Assembly (NCBI GenBank): GCA_000509225.1
Contig: BAOK01000002.1
Coordinates: forward strand, 624,496 to 688,495
Length of the DNA: 64,000 bases
Origin: Parvibaculaceae bacterium Mf 1.05b.01
GTDB lineage: Bacteria > Pseudomonadota > Alphaproteobacteria > Parvibaculales > Parvibaculaceae
Direction of reading: 5' to 3'
Below, one piece after another: positions 59,870 to 64,000 of the stretch. The notes beneath the pieces are model-generated. The model had not been told where the DNA came from, did not search any database, and saw nothing but the letters and a program-made list of their open reading frames with translations. Made by a program: the position numbers and the translations under genes. Within the stretch, counting starts at the first letter, position 1, and each line of letters starts with the position of its first letter.

Positions 59870-62545
59870 ATGCAATCTTCAAAGCAGACCGTTACCCAAA
59901 ACTCAGATGTGCGCTATCTCGGGAATTTGCTGGGTGATGTTATTCGCGCATATGGCGGAGATTCGCTGTTTGAGAGAATTGAGCGGGTTCGGTCCGTTTC
60001 CGTAGATCAGCATCGCGGGCTTGTGAATGCAGAAGATGTTGATCAGGAATTGGAGACTTTAGGGCTCGATGATGCGCTTCACTTTGTGCGCGCCTTCATG
60101 CTTTTTTCCATGCTGGCTAACCTGGCGGAGGACCGGCAGAGCGCCATCATAGAGGGCGAAACGGGGTTGGCGGACGTGCTTGACCGCCTTCAGAGTTTAG
60201 GCGTGGGGCTTGCCCAAGTGCAGGATGCTCTTTCGGAAATGCTTGTGATGCCTGTTCTCACAGCACATCCCACCGAAGTTCGCCGTAAGAGCGTTATTGA
60301 TCATCTCATTCGTGTTGGTGAGCTGCTCGACCTAAAACATGCTGGACAGTCAGAAACCGCTGAAGGAAGCACGATCGATCATGCCATTCGGCAGCAGATT
60401 GCTTTGCTCTGGCAGACGCGATTGTTGCGGCATCAAAGACTGACGGTGTTGGATGAGGTTGAAATAGAGCTCGACTATCTTCGCGATGTGTTTCTGCCTG
60501 CCCTGCCGTCCGAATATTCCCGCTGGGAACGTTTATTGGGCGGGCAATGCCCAAGTTTTTTGAAGGTCGGCAGTTGGATCGGTGGGGATCGCGATGGCAA
60601 TCCAAACGTGGATGCGGCCTGTGTGGAACATTCTGTATCGCGCGCCGCACAGAGCGTTCTGGCATTTTATCTCGACAGCGTACATGCACTTGGGGCCTCT
60701 CTGTCCATTTCGTCGGAGCGTGCTCACGTTCCCGACGAAGTGTGTGCTCTGGCCGACGCAAGCGGAGATGCAAGCCTTGCCCGTCGTGACGAGCCCTATC
60801 GCCGGGCCCTGAGTGGCATATACTCTCGCTTGGCTGTCACCTTTGAGGGCCTTATTGGGCGTGCGCCTCCTAGGGCGAGTTCGCTTGATGGGAAGCCTTA
60901 TGCTGACGCTGACGCCTTCCGCGATGATCTTTTGATATTGGAGCGGGGATTGCGTGCGCCCGATGGACAGTCGGCTGATGACGGAACGTTGAAGCAATTG
61001 CTGCGCGCGGTTGAAACGTTTGGCTTTCATCTCACCACGCTTGACTTCAGACAGAATGCAGACGTGCATGAGCGTGTTGTTGCAGAGTTGCTGGCCGGCG
61101 GTGGTGTAGAAGGAGACTATCTTGCCCTGGATGAAGGCGCACGGGTGGCACTGCTGCGGCGGGAGCTCGCCAATGCGCGCCCATTGTCCTCTGCCTTTTT
61201 GGCTTACTCAGCCGAAACGGATTCCGAACTCGCCCTCTTCCAGGCTGCTGCGCGTGTCTATAGCAAGTATGGCAAAGGAGGGATCTCGACCTATGTCGTT
61301 TCCAAGGCGGACAGTGTATCGGATCTTCTGGAGGTATATCTGCTCCTCAAAGAAGTGGGACTTTACCAGCCAGGAAACCCGCCTACCTCTGCTTTGATGG
61401 TGGTTCCGCTTTTTGAAACGATCGGCGACTTGGAGAATGCGCAGTCAATTATGCGTGACTGGTTTGCACTGCCTGAGATGCGGGCATTGTCTGTATCGCG
61501 TGGCCATCAGGAAGTGATGATCGGATATTCTGATTCAAATAAGGATGGCGGGTATCTTTCCTCTGTGTGGTGTTTGCACGACGCGTCCCGGAAGCTGGTT
61601 CCTATCTTTGCGGAGGCCGATACCAAAATGCAGCTCTTCCATGGTCGTGGCGGCGCGGTTGGTCGTGGCGGCGGACCTGCATTCGAGGCCATTCGTGCGC
61701 AACCTTCCGGGAGTGTTCAAGGCCGCATTCGAATTACGGAGCAGGGCGAAGTCATCGCAGCCAAATACGGCACTCAGGAAAAAGCGGCCAAAAATCTAGA
61801 AGCAATGGCGTCGGCTACGCTAATGGCGACCATTGAACCAGCTCAGCTGTCATCTGCGGACAGCGAGCGTTTTGGCGGCGCAATGGCCGCTTTGTCCGCA
61901 GATGCGTTCAGCCACTACCGGGGGCTTGTCTATGACACTGAGGGGTTTCAAAAATTCTTTCGGCAGATGACGCCCATAGCGGAAATCGCGGGTCTCAAAA
62001 TTGGATCGCGACCTGCCAGCCGGACGACTTCAGAGCGGATCGAGGACTTGCGGGCTATACCCTGGGTGTTCAGTTGGGCGCAATGCCGGGTCATGTTGCC
62101 GGGCTGGTTTGGGGTGGGCACGGCGCTTACAGGTTTCAAAGACCAGAATCTCCTGAAGGAGATGGCGGGTGCATGGCCATTCTTCCACACGACTCTGACC
62201 AATATGGAGATGGTGCTTGCGAAATCAGACATGGAGGTGGCTAAGCGGTATGTGACCCTCGTGGAGGACAAGGCGTTTGCGCAGGACATATTCGCTCATA
62301 TTCGATCGGAATGGTCGCGAGCCCATGATGCGCTGTTGGAGGTGACGGGACAGACCCGTCTTCTGGAAAACAGTCCTTCTACAGAAAACGCGCTCCGGTT
62401 GCGTTTGCCTTATGTTGAACCGCTAAACCTGCTTCAGGTCGAATTGATTAAACGTCATCGGTCGGGCGAAACCGATACGCGTATTGAGCAAGGGATACAG
62501 CTGTCGATCAGCGCTATTGCAACGGCTCTCAGAAATAGCGGCTAA
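59870..62545 (+). CDS. ppc: Phosphoenolpyruvate carboxylase
   Basis: Fixes bicarbonate onto PEP to give oxaloacetate. The start is set at the ATG at 59870 (MQSSKQTVTQNSDVRYL). An in-frame ATG at 59753 would add 39 unconserved residues. The 891-residue protein has the catalytic His block TAHPTEVRRKS (about 134-144), GSWIGGDRDGNPNV, YSDSNKDGGYLSS with the mobile lysine, the Gly loop FHGRGGAVGRGGGP, and the C-terminal ALRNSG (RNTG in most). It replenishes C4 acids and connects to the ethylmalonyl-CoA pathway, which releases malyl-CoA. Confidence 0.95.
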   Translation: MQSSKQTVTQNSDVRYLGNLLGDVIRAYGGDSLFERIERVRSVSVDQHRGLVNAEDVDQELETLGLDDALHFVRAFMLFSMLANLAEDRQSAIIEGETGLADVLDRLQSLGVGLAQVQDALSEMLVMPVLTAHPTEVRRKSVIDHLIRVGELLDLKHAGQSETAEGSTIDHAIRQQIALLWQTRLLRHQRLTVLDEVEIELDYLRDVFLPALPSEYSRWERLLGGQCPSFLKVGSWIGGDRDGNPNVDAACVEHSVSRAAQSVLAFYLDSVHALGASLSISSERAHVPDEVCALADASGDASLARRDEPYRRALSGIYSRLAVTFEGLIGRAPPRASSLDGKPYADADAFRDDLLILERGLRAPDGQSADDGTLKQLLRAVETFGFHLTTLDFRQNADVHERVVAELLAGGGVEGDYLALDEGARVALLRRELANARPLSSAFLAYSAETDSELALFQAAARVYSKYGKGGISTYVVSKADSVSDLLEVYLLLKEVGLYQPGNPPTSALMVVPLFETIGDLENAQSIMRDWFALPEMRALSVSRGHQEVMIGYSDSNKDGGYLSSVWCLHDASRKLVPIFAEADTKMQLFHGRGGAVGRGGGPAFEAIRAQPSGSVQGRIRITEQGEVIAAKYGTQEKAAKNLEAMASATLMATIEPAQLSSADSERFGGAMAALSADAFSHYRGLVYDTEGFQKFFRQMTPIAEIAGLKIGSRPASRTTSERIEDLRAIPWVFSWAQCRVMLPGWFGVGTALTGFKDQNLLKEMAGAWPFFHTTLTNMEMVLAKSDMEVAKRYVTLVEDKAFAQDIFAHIRSEWSRAHDALLEVTGQTRLLENSPSTENALRLRLPYVEPLNLLQVELIKRHRSGETDTRIEQGIQLSISAIATALRNSG

Positions 62546-62572
62546 GTGAATGCCGCTCTGTCGTCAGTGTCT

Positions 62573-63961
62573 TCAGGCGACGCGGATATATCCAGCGAGG
62601 CCGGTTTTCTGGTGCTCGATGACATGGCAATGAAAGGCCCAGTCGCCCGGATTGTCTGCGACGAGGGCAACATCGAGTGTCTCTTCCTTGAGCAACAAGG
62701 CGGTATCTGTCCAGTTGGGTAGGACGCTGCGCTTGTTTGACTTTATGGGTTTGAATGTCAGCCCATGCAGGTGGATAGGGTGGATGTTGGGGCTCTCATT
62801 GCGCAAGCGCAGAATATAACTTCCCCCCAATTTCAATGTTGCAAGCGGCCCTGTGCCTGAAGCGTCTCCCGGCCAAGGTGCTCGGTTGATGGACCAGAAT
62901 GTGTATCCAAGGGTGCCGCAAAAGCCATTGTTTGGCAGTTCGCCTGACGGAGACCAGCCGAATACAAATTCATGGCTTTGGGCATTTTCAAGGAGGGGCT
63001 GTGCGATCTTGTTTGGGATCAGGGGGGGCAGGTCGGCAAGTTTTCGCTGCTCGGGTTTTCCGACGGCGCGGAGACGGGCGAGACTTTTGCTGCGTCCCGC
63101 TATCTGGGCCATAAGACTGATCTCCTCGCCTTCCCGCTCAGGCATCTCAAGGGCGAGGTCAACCCGTTGTCCAGGCGACAATATTAGCGGATCTTCCTCC
63201 GTCGGCCAGGGTAGGGGTGTAAGAAGCGGGTGACCGTCCAAGGCGATGATGCGGCCGCGGGCGTTGGGCAAGAAGAGCTTGTAGATGCGCGTTATGTCTG
63301 TTGCGAGAATTCTGACGCGGGCAAGCCCATCGGTTTGCGCATCGTAGACAGGGTTCTGTTGCCAGTTGGTGGTGAGAATATTGCCGAGCGTTCCGCCGCG
63401 TGCCGCCCCGCGTGGGGTAAAGATCTCCTTGAACTGGCCATCTTTTCCCAGCCGAAAGTCTCGCAAGTTGAGAACAATATCGTTGTTGAAGCCTGGGTCT
63501 TCTGCCTCTTCGACAATCAGCGCGCCGGTGAGGCCCAGCGCCATCTGTTCCATTGTCATGCAATGGGGGTGATACCAGTAGGTTCCAGCATCTGGCGGCG
63601 TGAATGTGTAAGTGAAGCTCTCATCCTTGGCCAAAGGGAATTGGGTCAGATAGGGCACACCGTCCATCTCATTGGGCAGTCGGATGCCATGCCAATGCAT
63701 GGTTGTGTAGTCGGGCAAACGATTGGTGACAGTGGCTGTGAAGGGAACGCCCTGCTTTGCCCGAAGAATGGGAGGCGCTGCATCTGGCGACAGGCTTACC
63801 ATGCCTGTGGTGAGCTGGTCGGGCATCACATTGTACTGCGCGCGCTGAATGTGGAGATTGTTCACGCGCGGTGTTATGAGTTCCAACGGTTCGCAGCCGA
63901 CAAGTGCCGCCGCAGAGATAGAGGCAGCGGCGCTTTGCAGGAATTGACGGCGATGGAGCAT
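62573..63961 (-). CDS. Multicopper oxidase, Tat-exported lipoprotein
   Basis: A 462-residue cupredoxin oxidase with the four copper ligand groups: HWHG (near residue 93), YWYHPH, HPIHLHG (near 396), and FHCHVIEHQKTGL at the end, giving type 1, 2 and 3 copper sites, with Leu as axial neighbour. The N-terminus HRRQFLQ looks like a Tat motif and is followed by a lipobox LVGC (about residue 23), so it may be exported folded and lipidated. It resembles CopA/CueO-type oxidases for copper tolerance. A Met-rich region is not evident. It converges with ppc. Confidence 0.88.
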   Translation of the reverse strand: MLHRRQFLQSAAASISAAALVGCEPLELITPRVNNLHIQRAQYNVMPDQLTTGMVSLSPDAAPPILRAKQGVPFTATVTNRLPDYTTMHWHGIRLPNEMDGVPYLTQFPLAKDESFTYTFTPPDAGTYWYHPHCMTMEQMALGLTGALIVEEAEDPGFNNDIVLNLRDFRLGKDGQFKEIFTPRGAARGGTLGNILTTNWQQNPVYDAQTDGLARVRILATDITRIYKLFLPNARGRIIALDGHPLLTPLPWPTEEDPLILSPGQRVDLALEMPEREGEEISLMAQIAGRSKSLARLRAVGKPEQRKLADLPPLIPNKIAQPLLENAQSHEFVFGWSPSGELPNNGFCGTLGYTFWSINRAPWPGDASGTGPLATLKLGGSYILRLRNESPNIHPIHLHGLTFKPIKSNKRSVLPNWTDTALLLKEETLDVALVADNPGDWAFHCHVIEHQKTGLAGYIRVA

Positions 63962-64000
63962 TTAGGGGCTCACCTTATGATCTTGGGGGGATCAGCACAG

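Overview
The window looks like a chromosomal segment of an alphaproteobacterium, most likely Hyphomicrobiales. A Parvibaculum-like relative is a guess from overall gene style and is not proven. The grounds are the gene order argH-lptM-lysA-TIGR02302, the ftsEX genes divergent from an MJ0042 zinc-ribbon gene, an ethylmalonyl-CoA pathway, PduO-type cobalamin adenosyltransferase, GluQRS, COQ7-type hydroxylase, and 43-44 bp intergenic palindromes of the kind common in this order.

Layout. 1-10 kb: envelope and amino-acid genes (plsC cut by the window edge, a YdcF-like protein, ftsX, ftsE, a zinc-ribbon membrane protein, a TIGR02302/DUF4175 protein, lysA, a 37-residue LptM-like lipoprotein, argH, and a divergent TlpA thioredoxin). 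10-18 kb: a PAS protein, an ATP-grasp enzyme, hbd, etfA and etfB, a second PAS protein, cobalamin adenosyltransferase, cytochrome b561, an FkbM methyltransferase and a DUF2975/XRE pair. 18-31 kb: haloalkane dehalogenase with a TetR repressor, a PagL-like lipid A deacylase, small enzymes, methylsuccinyl-CoA dehydrogenase, a Tat-exported amine oxidase, cytochrome P460, LysR and GlxA-type regulators, a MAPEG protein and a zinc alcohol dehydrogenase. 30.6-34 kb: crotonyl-CoA carboxylase/reductase divergent from ethylmalonyl-CoA mutase.

Two insertions stand out. First, at 34.0-35.9 kb a two-gene cassette (TcmP and its three-Cys-motif partner, DUF5131/Gp37-Gp68) sits between the intact 3' end of the mutase gene and a 91% identical 82-bp copy of that end. 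This is the pattern of site-specific insertion into the end of a protein gene. Second, at 44.2-57.4 kb a roughly 13.2-kb island sits between tRNA-Leu(CAA) and a perfect 57-bp copy of the tRNA 3' part. It carries an MBOAT O-acyltransferase, SxtJ, a DUF5989 (SxtK-like) miniprotein, a NodU/SxtI-type carbamoyltransferase, two SGNH proteins and two very large exported proteins of unknown function. I see no glycosyltransferase and no integrase in it. I read it as a glycan- or metabolite-decoration island.

Between the two islands (36.1-38.2 kb) lies an unrecognised three-gene operon: a small soluble protein, a polytopic membrane protein with a long cytoplasmic tail, and an exported von Willebrand A protein. 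After it come an AEC transporter, an acyltransferase, gluQRS, HNH, coq7, dsbB and a YqaA-type membrane protein. The window ends with GNAT, DUF2855, PEP carboxylase and a Tat-lipoprotein multicopper oxidase.

How the genes work together: ccr, ecm and mcd give three signature steps of the ethylmalonyl-CoA pathway. Etf is the plausible electron acceptor for Mcd, and the adenosyltransferase supplies coenzyme B12 for Ecm. Hbd acts at the acetoacetyl-CoA/3-hydroxybutyryl-CoA level, and PEP carboxylase provides C4 replenishment.
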